In this document: piece by piece, positions 25,453 through 34,622 of the stretch
How positions within the stretch are numbered: the first letter of the stretch is position 1
How the letters are laid out: the number at the start of each line of letters is the position of its first letter
NCBI GenBank assembly: GCA_964609975.1
Contig: CAZSTR010000008.1
Span: forward strand, 1-58,389
Source: UBA5905 sp964609975
GTDB lineage: Bacteria > Bacillota > Clostridia > Oscillospirales > Acutalibacteraceae
Length of the DNA: 58,389 bases
Reading direction: 5' to 3'
The notes under the pieces: model-generated
What the model saw: the letters and a program-made list of their open reading frames with translations, nothing else
The model's database searches: none
What the model was told of the DNA's origin: nothing
Made by a program: the position numbers and the translations under genes

Positions 25453-26943
25453 TCACTCCATTTCCACCAAAGCGGCTTCCAGCTCGGCCACATCGGCCTC
25501 GTCGAAGAAGCCGGCCTCGAAGCGGTCCAGCAACGGCCGATGCCGCGCCTCCATGTGGGCATACAGCCGCTGCTCATATTCCTTCACGCCGCTCACCGGA
25601 ACCCTGTTCAAATAGCCGTGAATCACCGCATAGATGATGCACACCTGGCAACCGGCAGATACCGGTGCGTTGCGTCCCTGCTTGAGTACCTCGACGATGC
25701 GCTCGCCCAGCGCCAAACGCGCCTTCGTGTCCGTATCCAAATCGCTTCCGAACTGGGCAAAGGCTTGCAGCTCCCGATACTGAGAATACAGCAGACGCAG
25801 CTCGCCGGACACCTTTTTCATTGCCTTAAGCTGGGCTGCGCCGCCCACACGGCTCACCGAGATACCAGGGTTGATGGCGGGCATCACGCCCCCATGGAAT
25901 AGCTCCGTCTCCAGAAAAATTTGGCCGTCGGTGATGGAAATCACATTCGTGGGGATATAGGCGGACACATCGCCTGCCTGGGTTTCGATGATGGGCAGGG
26001 CGGTGATAGAGCCGCCGCCGTATTCCGGCGCCACGCAGGCCGCCCGCTCCAGCAGACGGGAATGAAGATAAAACACATCGCCCGGATAGGCTTCCCGGCC
26101 GGGCGGACGCCGAATCAGCAGAGAAAGCGCACGATAGGCCACCGCGTGCTTGGACAAATCGTCATAGACGATCAAAACATCCTTTCCCTGCTCACGGAAA
26201 TATTCCGCCATGGCACAGCCCGCATAGGGGGCAATATATTGCAGCGGGGCACTTTCCGAGGCAGAAGCGGAAACGATGATGGTATACTCCATCGCCCCGC
26301 AACGGGAAAGCTCATTGGCAATTTGCACCACCGAGGTGCTTTTCTGGCCGATGGCCACATAAATGCACAGCACACCGCTGTTTTTCTGATTGATGATGGT
26401 GTCCACCGCGATTTCCGTTTTTCCGGTTTGGCGGTCGCCGATGATCAGCTCCCGCTGTCCCCGGCCGATGGGAATCATGCTGTCGATGGCCTTGATTCCG
26501 GTTTGCAACGGCACCGACACGCTTTCCCGCTCGATGATGCCCGGCGCCTCCGACTCCACAGGGCGAGTGGTGGTGCAGACAATCGAGCCTTTTCCGTCGA
26601 TGGGGGCGCCCAGCGCGTTCACCACCCGGCCCAACAACGCTTCGCCCACCGGCACAGACAAAACCCGGCCGGTGCGGCGCACCTGTGTGCCCTCACGAAT
26701 GTCGTTCCGATCCGAAAGAATCGCCACCGAAACGGTGTCGTCCTCCAGATTTTGCGCCATACCGGAGCTGCCGTCCTCAAATTCCAGCAACTCACCGGCC
26801 ATGCAGCTGCGCAGGCCGTAAACCCGCGCAATTCCGTCGCCCACCAGAATCACTGTGCCGGTTTCTGCCATTTCGGTGCGGGAACGGTAAGCACGGATTT
26901 GTTCCTTGATGATGCTGCCGATTTCAGCAGGATTGGTGCTCAC
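25453..26943 (-). CDS. atpA: F1F0 ATP synthase alpha subunit
   Basis: Non-catalytic nucleotide-binding F1 subunit, 496 residues. The P-loop is GDRQTGKTEIAVD, and SISRVGGAAQ is present. I prefer the GTG at 26943 (MSTNPAEIG) because GGAAG sits 9 bases upstream; a TTG at 26949 is the alternative. The start lies inside the end of atpH (20-bp overlap). Confidence 0.96.
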   Translation of the reverse strand: MSTNPAEIGSIIKEQIRAYRSRTEMAETGTVILVGDGIARVYGLRSCMAGELLEFEDGSSGMAQNLEDDTVSVAILSDRNDIREGTQVRRTGRVLSVPVGEALLGRVVNALGAPIDGKGSIVCTTTRPVESEAPGIIERESVSVPLQTGIKAIDSMIPIGRGQRELIIGDRQTGKTEIAVDTIINQKNSGVLCIYVAIGQKSTSVVQIANELSRCGAMEYTIIVSASASESAPLQYIAPYAGCAMAEYFREQGKDVLIVYDDLSKHAVAYRALSLLIRRPPGREAYPGDVFYLHSRLLERAACVAPEYGGGSITALPIIETQAGDVSAYIPTNVISITDGQIFLETELFHGGVMPAINPGISVSRVGGAAQLKAMKKVSGELRLLYSQYRELQAFAQFGSDLDTDTKARLALGERIVEVLKQGRNAPVSAGCQVCIIYAVIHGYLNRVPVSGVKEYEQRLYAHMEARHRPLLDRFEAGFFDEADVAELEAALVEME

Positions 26944-27469
26944 TGGCAATCACTTCCTTTATCTCCGTAAATTGATGTTTCAGGCTTCCGTCTATCACCC
27001 GGTCGTCCAGATAAATCACCACGCCGCCGAGAATTTCCGGATTCAGCTCATAGCGAGCCTCCACCCGATGGCCGCTGATTTTCTCCAGCTTTTGGCACAG
27101 AGCCGTTCGCTGCGGCGCTGTCAGCTCCACAGCGCTGACAATCCGGGCGACCGAAACCTTGTCCACCGCCCGGCACAGGGCGGCATATTCCTGCATACAG
27201 ACAGAAAACTGCTGCACCTTTCCCTTTTCGCACAAGAGCTGCAGAAAGGACAGAGCGTATTCCGGCACAGCCTCGCCAAAGGCCGTTTCCAGCAGAGCCA
27301 GCCGCTCCTTCATAGGAAGGCGCGGCGAGGAAAGAAGCTGGAGATACTCCGGCTGAGCCGCCAACTGGGCTTCCATTTGCTCCAGCGCCTGCCCCACCGC
27401 CTGCTCCTGCCCGCTCTCCGCGGCCAGGGAGAATAATGCCGCGGCATATTCCTTATTGCTGTCCGTCAT
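26924..27469 (-). CDS. atpH: F1F0 ATP synthase delta subunit
   Basis: Peripheral-stalk connector between F1 and the b subunits, 181 residues. The N-terminal helical bundle (NKEYAAALFSLA) and the C-terminal motif NPEILGGVVIYLDDRVIDGS are visible. The ATG at 27469 has a GAGG site and overlaps atpF by 17 bp. Confidence 0.95.
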   Translation of the reverse strand: MTDSNKEYAAALFSLAAESGQEQAVGQALEQMEAQLAAQPEYLQLLSSPRLPMKERLALLETAFGEAVPEYALSFLQLLCEKGKVQQFSVCMQEYAALCRAVDKVSVARIVSAVELTAPQRTALCQKLEKISGHRVEARYELNPEILGGVVIYLDDRVIDGSLKHQFTEIKEVIASEHQSC

Positions 27470-27968
27470 CGTCCTCACCTATTTCCGCAATGGCCGTGTC
27501 GATCAGCGCGCGGTGATCGGCGACGTTGATTTCCCGTCCGAGCATTTTCGTGGCCAGCAGAGCCGACACATCCACGATTTCGCGGCGAATGCCGTCCTGT
27601 GCCTTCTTCTGCTCCAGCTGAGCTTGCGTCTGAGCCTCCCGGACGATGCCATCCGCCCGTTCGCGGGCCTGGGCCACGATGCTTTCGGCGCGCACATCCG
27701 CCTGCTGGGTGGCTATCTTCAGCAGACGGTCGCCCTCCGCCTTAGCGGAGGCCATCTGCTCCTCATACAGCCGCCGCTCCTCGGCGGCCGCCTGCCGGTC
27801 CGCCAGGGTCTGCCGCTTTTCCTCCTCCAGTGCCCGGCGGCGTTGCGCCATAGCCTTTTGCACCGGCTTATAGAGCAGGTGCTTCACCAGCAGATACAAA
27901 ATCAGCAGATTGCACAGGGAGATTAAAATAGACCAAAGATTGACGGATATAACATCCAAGCTTTGCAT
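27453..27968 (-). CDS. atpF: F1F0 ATP synthase b subunit
   Basis: Peripheral stalk, 171 residues. It has one N-terminal membrane helix (LWSILISLCNLLILYLLVKH) and a long charged coiled coil rich in Ala, Glu, Gln and Arg. The start has AAGGAG. Confidence 0.95.
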   Translation of the reverse strand: MQSLDVISVNLWSILISLCNLLILYLLVKHLLYKPVQKAMAQRRRALEEEKRQTLADRQAAAEERRLYEEQMASAKAEGDRLLKIATQQADVRAESIVAQARERADGIVREAQTQAQLEQKKAQDGIRREIVDVSALLATKMLGREINVADHRALIDTAIAEIGEDDDGQQ

Positions 27969-27980
27969 GAAGCTCTCTCC

Positions 27981-28265
27981 TTATTTGATGGCGTTGAGCA
28001 GAATGTCCACCAGACGGCTGGGCGCCACAAAAATCAGCAAAATGGCGATAACCAGCGCATACAGACCGGTGGTCTCTGCGATGGCACAGCCCATCAGCAT
28101 GGTGGTGGTGACCGACGATTTGCACTCCGGCTGACGGCCGATGGCCTCGCAGGCCTTCGCCACCGCGTTTCCCTCACCGATACCGGGGCCGATACCGGCG
28201 ATCATCGCCATACCTGCGCCCAGCGCACAGCCTCCAAGAATGATACCAATAGCCAATTCCAACAT
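27981..28265 (-). CDS. atpE: F1F0 ATP synthase c subunit with two-carboxylate motif
   Basis: Membrane rotor ring subunit, 94 residues, two helices joined by a GRQPE loop. Helix 2 carries the ion-binding Glu64 in AIAETTGLY. Helix 1 carries a second carboxylate, Glu31, in GPGIGEGN, where Na+-type rings usually have Gln. Paired helix-1 and helix-2 glutamates define the two-carboxylate Na+ ring described from Fusobacterium nucleatum. Na+ coupling is therefore inferred. GGAGG precedes the start. Confidence 0.96.
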   Translation of the reverse strand: MLELAIGIILGGCALGAGMAMIAGIGPGIGEGNAVAKACEAIGRQPECKSSVTTTMLMGCAIAETTGLYALVIAILLIFVAPSRLVDILLNAIK

Positions 28266-28284
28266 ACTCTTTTACCTCCAAAAA

Positions 28285-29193
28285 TTATTTGCTTACGGTT
28301 TTTCTTACTTTTTTCTCGCGTTTTTTTGCCTGTTTCTCCGCATACAGGTCTGCCGGGAAACCACCGGCCACATACAGCATGGTCAGCATGGCAAATATGA
28401 AGGCCTGCAGCAGCCCGCTGAACACATCGAAATAGATGCTCAGCACCGCAGGCAGCCCGATGCGCAAAAAGGGAATCTCGCCGAGGACACCGGGAAGCCA
28501 GCCCAAAACCAGCTTCGACAGCCCGCTCAGAGCGACCCCGATGAGCACAGAAATCACCGACCCGGAAAGCACATTTCCGTAATGGCGAAACGCCATAGAC
28601 AGGGGCGTCGCCACCTCGCTGATGATATTCAGCGGCGTCAAAAAGGCCACCGGCTCACCGAAGCTCTTGAGATAATGCACCGGTCCGCATTTCAGCTTAT
28701 ACCAGGTGATGAGAATGAAAACCAAAATCGACCAGCCGCCCACGATGTTCAAATCGGAGGTGGGAGGATACAGCCCAAGCAGGGACAGCAGACTCGAAAA
28801 GCCAGACAGCGCCATCACCGCGCCGATAAAGGGGACGAAGCCGATGAAATATTCCCCCATGTTTTCCCGAACAAGCCCTTCGGTCTTTTCCACAATCCAC
28901 TCACAAATGAGCTGGCGCCAGGAGATGCCCTCGGCACAAAGGCCATGGGTCAAATACAGGCACAAAAACAGCACCGACAAAATCACCAGCCAGGAATTCA
29001 CCAGCGCCTCGGTGATCGGAAGCCCACCAAAGGGTAAATCCACCGTGAAATAAATCAGCGCACCGGAAATCTGGATATCCTCGGAGACGGGCGTGAACAG
29101 CACCTTCAGCACCATCCCAAAGACCAGCGGCAGCACCGCCAGCACCAGCAGACTCACATCCACCGCCCGAAACCGGCGGGAGGCGTTTCTCAT
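28285..29193 (-). CDS. atpB: F1F0 ATP synthase a subunit
   Basis: Stator channel subunit, 302 residues with several membrane helices. The essential Arg lies near residue 200 in AFRHYGNVLSGS, and the last helices contain FVFSG-like DVFSGLLQAFIFAML. A basic tail (KQAKKREKKVRK) ends the protein. I chose the ATG at 29193, which overlaps the atpI stop as ATGA. Confidence 0.95.
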   Translation of the reverse strand: MRNASRRFRAVDVSLLVLAVLPLVFGMVLKVLFTPVSEDIQISGALIYFTVDLPFGGLPITEALVNSWLVILSVLFLCLYLTHGLCAEGISWRQLICEWIVEKTEGLVRENMGEYFIGFVPFIGAVMALSGFSSLLSLLGLYPPTSDLNIVGGWSILVFILITWYKLKCGPVHYLKSFGEPVAFLTPLNIISEVATPLSMAFRHYGNVLSGSVISVLIGVALSGLSKLVLGWLPGVLGEIPFLRIGLPAVLSIYFDVFSGLLQAFIFAMLTMLYVAGGFPADLYAEKQAKKREKKVRKTVSK

Positions 29194-29609
29194 TCCGACG
29201 CCTCCTCTCCTCGAGCATCCGACGCCGCGGTCCTTCGATCCAGGAACGGGCGAAAATCCACCCCAATGCGTGGAAAAAACAGCGGAACCAGCGCCGTCAC
29301 CGTATGGAAACAGGGAAGAAGCACCCCCAGCGACGCCGCCGCAAACAACAGCACCGAGCGCAGACTCTGGGACATCTGCATAAAGGTACGGGAGCCCTTC
29401 TCGTCCTTCTCGGTGGCCTCCTGCACCGAAAGCCCCATGAGAAAGAAATTCAGCACCGCCACACCGCCGCTGAGCAAATTCCCCAACAGCACCGTATAAT
29501 CCCAATAGCCGAGCACCAGAAAAATCGCTTCCATCAGCGCACTGAGAATCGCCACACAGACGGCGATATATCCGGTTTCCCGGCGCACAGTCGCATCCAC
29601 CTTTGTCAT
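29190..29609 (-). CDS. atpI: ATP synthase subunit I (AtpI-like, c-ring assembly factor)
   Basis: Small membrane protein of 139 residues with about four hydrophobic segments, first in the atp operon. AtpI-type proteins help assemble c rings, including in Na+-dependent enzymes. Identification rests on position, size and topology because this family is poorly conserved. The spacing from AAGGAG to the ATG is long (about 13 bases). Confidence 0.8.
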   Translation of the reverse strand: MTKVDATVRRETGYIAVCVAILSALMEAIFLVLGYWDYTVLLGNLLSGGVAVLNFFLMGLSVQEATEKDEKGSRTFMQMSQSLRSVLLFAAASLGVLLPCFHTVTALVPLFFPRIGVDFRPFLDRRTAASDARGEEASE

Positions 29610-29647
29610 TTCGTTTCGTCATCTCCTTAGCCGAGACAGTATATAGT

Positions 29648-29676
29648 ATTGTACCATCCGGTTTATCAAAAATCAA
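29648..29676 (-). promoter_or_regulatory. Promoter of the atp operon
   Basis: Minus strand TTGATT, 17 bases, TACAAT, with TGG before the -10, about 40 bp ahead of atpI. T-tracts at 29722-29726, 29731-29735 and 29741-29744 (A-tracts on the minus strand) lie 45-70 bp upstream at about 10-bp spacing. Confidence 0.7.
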
Positions 29677-29831
29677 TAAATTTGCCTAATTCTTTACTTT
29701 TTCGTAACAATTATCCCCGCCTTTTTCGGCTTTTTGCGGGTTTTCCGCCCTCGGACGCTTCTTTTGTCTCCTTTTTGTGGGCTAAAACCGTCTTTGCTCC
29801 GAAAAAAACCATCGAAAACGGAAAATTCCCC

Positions 29832-29860
29832 TTGTCGGCGAAGGAAAATTGCGGTATAAT
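29832..29860 (+). promoter_or_regulatory. Promoter of the SNF2 helicase gene
   Basis: TTGTCG, 17 bases, TATAAT. A-tracts at 29802-29808, 29815-29818 and 29822-29825 precede the -35. Confidence 0.75.
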
Positions 29861-29893
29861 GGTTTGATTCAAAAAACAGGAGGAGCCGCCGCC

Positions 29894-32800
29894 ATGCCCT
29901 TTTTTCCGTTGAATAAAATCGGTGCCATCGCCCAAAACCGCTCGGTCTATCTGCAGGGCGTACGCGGCTATAACGCCGGCTGGGTACAGGACTATGCCGT
30001 CGGCTCCAACGCCTTTTATCCCGCCTATATCACTGCCCGCGTGGCCGACACCCAGCCGGCGGTTCATGTGGAAATCGGCTTCACCGCCGACGGAGATCCG
30101 GAATATACCGAATGCTCCTGCGGCCGCTTTCATCCCAAGGAGGGCGTCTGCAAGCATATTGTGGCCGTGCTGGTGCACAAATATTATCAGGACATGGTCA
30201 CCCAGCTTCCCGACACCGCCCGTCTGCGCCCCGCCGGACGCTCCACCGACCCCGCCGCCCGCCAGCTCATCGACCGGTATATGGCGGACGAGGCGCGCCG
30301 CCTACGCGGGGAAGAAGCTTCGGCGCAAAAGGCGCAGCTGACCCCAATTTTGTCCCTGACCGCCGGGCGACCGGTGCTGTCCTTCACCGTCGGCACAGAC
30401 CGTGCCTATGTTCTCAAAAGCCTTTCCCGCTTCGTGGAGCATATCCGCCAGGAGGACACAGTGGAATACGGGCGCCATTTGACGTTGTTTCATCATCCGG
30501 ACAGCTTCGAACCGATGTCGGTTCCGCTGTTGGATTTCTTGCTGGGAGAATGGAGTAACCGCGCCGCGCCGGTAGGCATCGGCGCCTCCGCCGCCGGAGA
30601 GCTTGCTCTGTCCCCCGCCGGCTTCGACCGATTTTTCGACTGTATGCTGGGGAAAAGCCTCCTTCTTCGCGAGCCGGAGGGCGACCGCTCTCTGCGGCTG
30701 GAGGAGGGCGTCCCCCGGCTCAAGGCCACCGTCCACCGGGAGCAGGAGGGCATCCGGCTGGGGGTGGAGGAGGTGCGCTGGTTCAGCGGCCTCCATCGGC
30801 TGTATGTTCTGCGGGGACAGACGCTGTATCGCACCAACGCCGATTATAGCCGCCGCATGACCGAATGGCTGCGGGTTTCCCAACAGGCGCCGGAGGGGCT
30901 GTATATTTCCCCCGCGGAGCTTCCCGCCTTTTGTGCCGGTGTCTGGCGCACCGTGGCTCCCTATACCGATGCCGAGGGAGAGCCGGAGGCGCTGGAGACT
31001 TATCAGCCCCGCCCGCTGACCGTTCGCGTGGATTTGGATGCCCCCGAAATTGGCGTTATCACCGCGCGGGTGGAATTTCGCTATGGGGACACGGCTTTTC
31101 TCCCCTTCGCCCAGGCCGACACACCCCACCAGCCCTGGCGGGACACACTGAAGGAGGAACGGGCGCGCCGTCTGCTGGAGCAACAGTTCCCCGCGCTCCA
31201 GCCGGAGACCGGTCTGCTGGTTCTGCACGCCGACGATGAGCGGCTGTTCGCATTCTTCGACCGAGGGCTGGATACCCTACACTCCATCGCCACCGTCTAT
31301 GTCTCCGATCGATTTTCCCGGCTGGCGCCCCTGCGCCGACCCCGCTTGCAGGCAGGGCTAAGCCTGCTGGGGGAGCTGTTGCAGGTGGAGCTGGACAGCG
31401 ATGAATGGGAGCCGGCGGAGCTGGAGGAGATTTTGGAGGGCTATCGTCAGCGTTCCACCTTTCACCGTCTGCGGAGCGGCCGCTTTCTCGCGCTGGATGA
31501 CCCGGCGCTGGCCGCGCTAGCGGAGCTGACCGACCGACTTCCCATTTCCGAGGCGGAATGGCGAAGCGGCCGCATTTCCCTTCCCCGCTATCGGGCGCTG
31601 TATCTGGACGCCGTTCTGCGGGAGCGGGAGGATCTGAGCCTGCGGAGAAACGAGGCGCTGGAGGCCCTGCTCTCCCGCATCGAAAGCGTCCGCGAAACCG
31701 ATTTTCCCCTTCCACCCTCGCTGGAGGCCGTCCTGCGCCCCTATCAAAAAACCGGCTATCGTTGGCTGCGCACCATGGAGATGCTGGGCTTCGGCGGCAT
31801 TTTGGCCGACGATATGGGGTTAGGAAAAACATTGCAGATCATCGCTCTTCTTCTCGCCTCCAAGGAGGAGCACCGCGCCGCCCACCCTTCGCTGGTGGTT
31901 TGCCCAACCTCCCTTGTGCTTTCCTGGGAGCGGGAGCTTCAGCGCTTCGCCCCCGCCCTGCGCACTTTATGCGTCATCGGCGACGCCGCCGGACGGCAAA
32001 GCCTTTTACAGCAGGCGGAAGAGTATGATGTGCTAATCACCTCTTATGATATGCTCAAACGGGATGTGGAGCACTATCGCACAAGGAGCTTCCAATATCT
32101 CATTCTCGACGAAGCCCAATCCATCAAAAACAGCGCCACCCAAAACGCCAAGGCGGTCAAAGCGGTTCGTTCCGCCCAGCGCTTCGCCCTCACCGGCACC
32201 CCCATCGAAAACCGACTATCGGAGCTGTGGAGCATTTTCGATTTTCTCATGCCGGGTCTGCTTTTCCGCTCCTCCCGCTTCCGGGAACGCTATGAGCTTC
32301 CGATTTTGCGACAAGGAGACAGCGCGGCGCTGGAGCGCCTGTCGAAAATTGTCGCCCCCTTCATCCTGCGTCGGTTGAAGAAGGATGTGCTGACGGAGCT
32401 TCCTGAAAAAACGGAGCGCCTGCTTCCCTCCACCATGGAGGATGCACAGCGGAGTGTCTATCGGGACACAATGCAACAGCTTCGCCACCAGCTGGAGGAC
32501 TCCCGCGGCCGCGCCTTCTCCGGCCAAAGCCGCATCACCGCGCTGGCCCTTCTCACCCGTCTGCGCCAGATTTGCTGTGACCCCCGGCTTTGCTGTGAGG
32601 GCTATACCGGCGACAGCTGTAAGCTGGAGGCCTGCATGGAGCTGATCCGGGAGGCCGCCGCCGGCGGTCACAAGGTTCTGCTTTTCTCCCAGTTCACCTC
32701 CATGCTGGCACTGATTCGCCAGCGCTTACAGGCGGAGCACATTCCCTGCTATGTGCTGCAGGGCTCCACCCCGAAGGAGGAGCGGGCGACGCTGGTCGAT

Positions 32801-33127
32801 GCCTTCAACGCCGACGCGACCCCTGTGTTTCTCATCTCCCTGAAGGCCGGCGGCACCGGCCTCAATCTAACCGGCGCCGACATGGTCATCCACTATGACC
32901 CCTGGTGGAACCTTTCCGCCCAAAACCAGGCCACCGACCGCGCCCACCGCATCGGCCAGAAAAACCCGGTGCAAGTGGTTAAGCTGGTGGTCAAGGACAC
33001 CGTGGAGGAACGGCTTCTCCGCCTCCAGCAGGACAAATGGCAGCTGGCCGAGGCGGTCATCGGCGCCGCCGGCACATCCGCCGCCGCCCTCTCCGCCGAG
33101 GAGCTGTTACAGCTGCTGGAGGACTGA
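29894..33127 (+). CDS. SWIM zinc-finger SNF2-family helicase
   Basis: Swi2/Snf2 ATPase of 1077 residues. A SWIM finger near residues 75-95 (CSCGRFHPKEGVCKHI) is followed by about 500 residues of bacterial SNF2 N-terminal region. The helicase core has Walker A DDMGLGKT, motif II DEAQ, LTGTPIENR, and a C-terminal half with GGTGLNLTGAD, DPWWN and DRAHRIGQ. Bacterial members are thought to act on nucleoprotein, but the target here is unknown. The ATG at 29894 has AGGAGG upstream. mnmE follows by 47 bp on the same strand. Confidence 0.92.
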   Translation: MPFFPLNKIGAIAQNRSVYLQGVRGYNAGWVQDYAVGSNAFYPAYITARVADTQPAVHVEIGFTADGDPEYTECSCGRFHPKEGVCKHIVAVLVHKYYQDMVTQLPDTARLRPAGRSTDPAARQLIDRYMADEARRLRGEEASAQKAQLTPILSLTAGRPVLSFTVGTDRAYVLKSLSRFVEHIRQEDTVEYGRHLTLFHHPDSFEPMSVPLLDFLLGEWSNRAAPVGIGASAAGELALSPAGFDRFFDCMLGKSLLLREPEGDRSLRLEEGVPRLKATVHREQEGIRLGVEEVRWFSGLHRLYVLRGQTLYRTNADYSRRMTEWLRVSQQAPEGLYISPAELPAFCAGVWRTVAPYTDAEGEPEALETYQPRPLTVRVDLDAPEIGVITARVEFRYGDTAFLPFAQADTPHQPWRDTLKEERARRLLEQQFPALQPETGLLVLHADDERLFAFFDRGLDTLHSIATVYVSDRFSRLAPLRRPRLQAGLSLLGELLQVELDSDEWEPAELEEILEGYRQRSTFHRLRSGRFLALDDPALAALAELTDRLPISEAEWRSGRISLPRYRALYLDAVLREREDLSLRRNEALEALLSRIESVRETDFPLPPSLEAVLRPYQKTGYRWLRTMEMLGFGGILADDMGLGKTLQIIALLLASKEEHRAAHPSLVVCPTSLVLSWERELQRFAPALRTLCVIGDAAGRQSLLQQAEEYDVLITSYDMLKRDVEHYRTRSFQYLILDEAQSIKNSATQNAKAVKAVRSAQRFALTGTPIENRLSELWSIFDFLMPGLLFRSSRFRERYELPILRQGDSAALERLSKIVAPFILRRLKKDVLTELPEKTERLLPSTMEDAQRSVYRDTMQQLRHQLEDSRGRAFSGQSRITALALLTRLRQICCDPRLCCEGYTGDSCKLEACMELIREAAAGGHKVLLFSQFTSMLALIRQRLQAEHIPCYVLQGSTPKEERATLVDAFNADATPVFLISLKAGGTGLNLTGADMVIHYDPWWNLSAQNQATDRAHRIGQKNPVQVVKLVVKDTVEERLLRLQQDKWQLAEAVIGAAGTSAAALSAEELLQLLED

Positions 33128-33174
33128 AAAATCAAAAACTGCGGACTTCCCCGCCACCAAAGGAGTGTTTTCTT

Positions 33175-34542
33175 ATGTCCGATACCATCGCCGCCATCGC
33201 CACCCCCGCCGCACCGGCGGGGCTGGGCGTCATCCGGCTGTCCGGGACGGATGCCCTCGCCATCGCCGCCAAGGTCTTTCGCCCGGTGCGCGCTCAGCGC
33301 GCCGTTCAACAGATGGAGGGCTACACCGCCGCCTATGGCCATGTGTTCGACGACGAGGGGGACATCGACGATTGCGTTTTGCTGGTGTTCCGCGCCCCCC
33401 ACAGCTATACCGGAGAAAATGTGGCAGAGCTTTCCTGCCACGGGGGGTTGTATCTGCTCCGCCGGGTTCTGCGCGCCTGTCTGGCGGCGGGAGCGCGGGC
33501 GGCACAGCCGGGCGAGTTCACCCGGCGGGCTTTTTTGTCCGGGAAGCTGGATTTGACCCAGGCGGAAAGCGTCACGGCGCTCATCGCCGCCGACGGCCGC
33601 CTGGCCGCCCGCACGGCGTTGGCCGCCCATGAGGGGGCTACCTTCCGCCGCTTGAAGGTGGTGCGAGAGCACCTGTTGGCCGTAGAAGCACAGTTTTCCG
33701 CCTTCGTGGACTATCCCGACGAGGACATCCCGGAGCTACAGCCGGCGGCGCTGGCCGCGGTCATTGACACCGCCCGCCAAAGCATCGGCGATCTGCTAAG
33801 CACCTTCGACGCCGGCCGCGTTCTGCGGGAGGGCATCCAAACCGCCATCATCGGCAGTCCCAATGTGGGGAAATCCACCCTCATGAACGCGCTGGCCGGC
33901 TGGGAGCGGAGCATCGTCACCGACACCGCCGGCACCACGCGGGATGTGATCGAGGAGACCGTGCGGCTGGGCGAGCTTACCCTACGGCTGGCGGACACCG
34001 CCGGCATCCGTGACACCGCCGACGCCATTGAAAGCGTTGGCGTGGAGCGGGCGCGCGCGCAGATGCATCAGGCTGCCCTTGTGCTGGTGGTCTTCGACGG
34101 CGGGCGCCCCCTCATCCCGGAGGAGCGGGCGCTGGCTCAGGAGGTGGCCGGCGGCGCGGCCATCGCCGTCATCAATAAAGCCGACCAGCCGGAGAAAACC
34201 GACCGAGAATTCCTTGCCACTCTTTTCCCCCACACCGTCACTGTCTCCGCCAAGGACGGAAGCGGCATCGATCGGCTGTGCGACGCCATAGCGAAAATCA
34301 CCGGCGTGGAACGGCTGGACAGCGCCGAGCCGGTGCTGTGCACCGAGCGGCAACGGGACTGCGCCCGCCGCTGTCTGCTTTGTCTGGAGGAGGCGGCGCT
34401 GGCGCTGGCGCAGGGAATGACCCCGGACGCCGTTTCCGTCAGCCTGCACGGCGCGCTGTCCGCCATCGGCGAGCTGACCGGAGAGCGCACCACCGAAGCG
34501 GTGGTGGACGAGGTGTTTTCCCGGTTTTGCGTCGGAAAATAA
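33175..34542 (+). CDS. mnmE: tRNA modification GTPase MnmE
   Basis: Works with MnmG to install cmnm5 on wobble U34 of several tRNAs. The 455 residues show an N-terminal formyl-THF-binding domain, an inserted G domain (GSPNVGKSTLMNAL, DTAGTTRD, NKAD) and the C-terminal FCVGK with the conserved Cys. AAGGAG lies 9 bases before the ATG. mnmG is not in the window. Confidence 0.96.
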   Translation: MSDTIAAIATPAAPAGLGVIRLSGTDALAIAAKVFRPVRAQRAVQQMEGYTAAYGHVFDDEGDIDDCVLLVFRAPHSYTGENVAELSCHGGLYLLRRVLRACLAAGARAAQPGEFTRRAFLSGKLDLTQAESVTALIAADGRLAARTALAAHEGATFRRLKVVREHLLAVEAQFSAFVDYPDEDIPELQPAALAAVIDTARQSIGDLLSTFDAGRVLREGIQTAIIGSPNVGKSTLMNALAGWERSIVTDTAGTTRDVIEETVRLGELTLRLADTAGIRDTADAIESVGVERARAQMHQAALVLVVFDGGRPLIPEERALAQEVAGGAAIAVINKADQPEKTDREFLATLFPHTVTVSAKDGSGIDRLCDAIAKITGVERLDSAEPVLCTERQRDCARRCLLCLEEAALALAQGMTPDAVSVSLHGALSAIGELTGERTTEAVVDEVFSRFCVGK

Positions 34543-34568
34543 GCCTTGCCACGTAGCCCGAAAAGGCC

Positions 34569-34616
34569 AAAAAAGGCGGAAGAAATCCGGTTTCACAGCT
34601 TTCTTCCGCCTTTTTT
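34569..34616. terminator. Bidirectional terminator between mnmE and the DUF6062-like gene
   Basis: Perfect 17-bp arms (34569-34585 with 34600-34616) starting in A6 and ending in T6, between convergent genes. Confidence 0.92.
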
Positions 34617-34622
34617 GCATTT

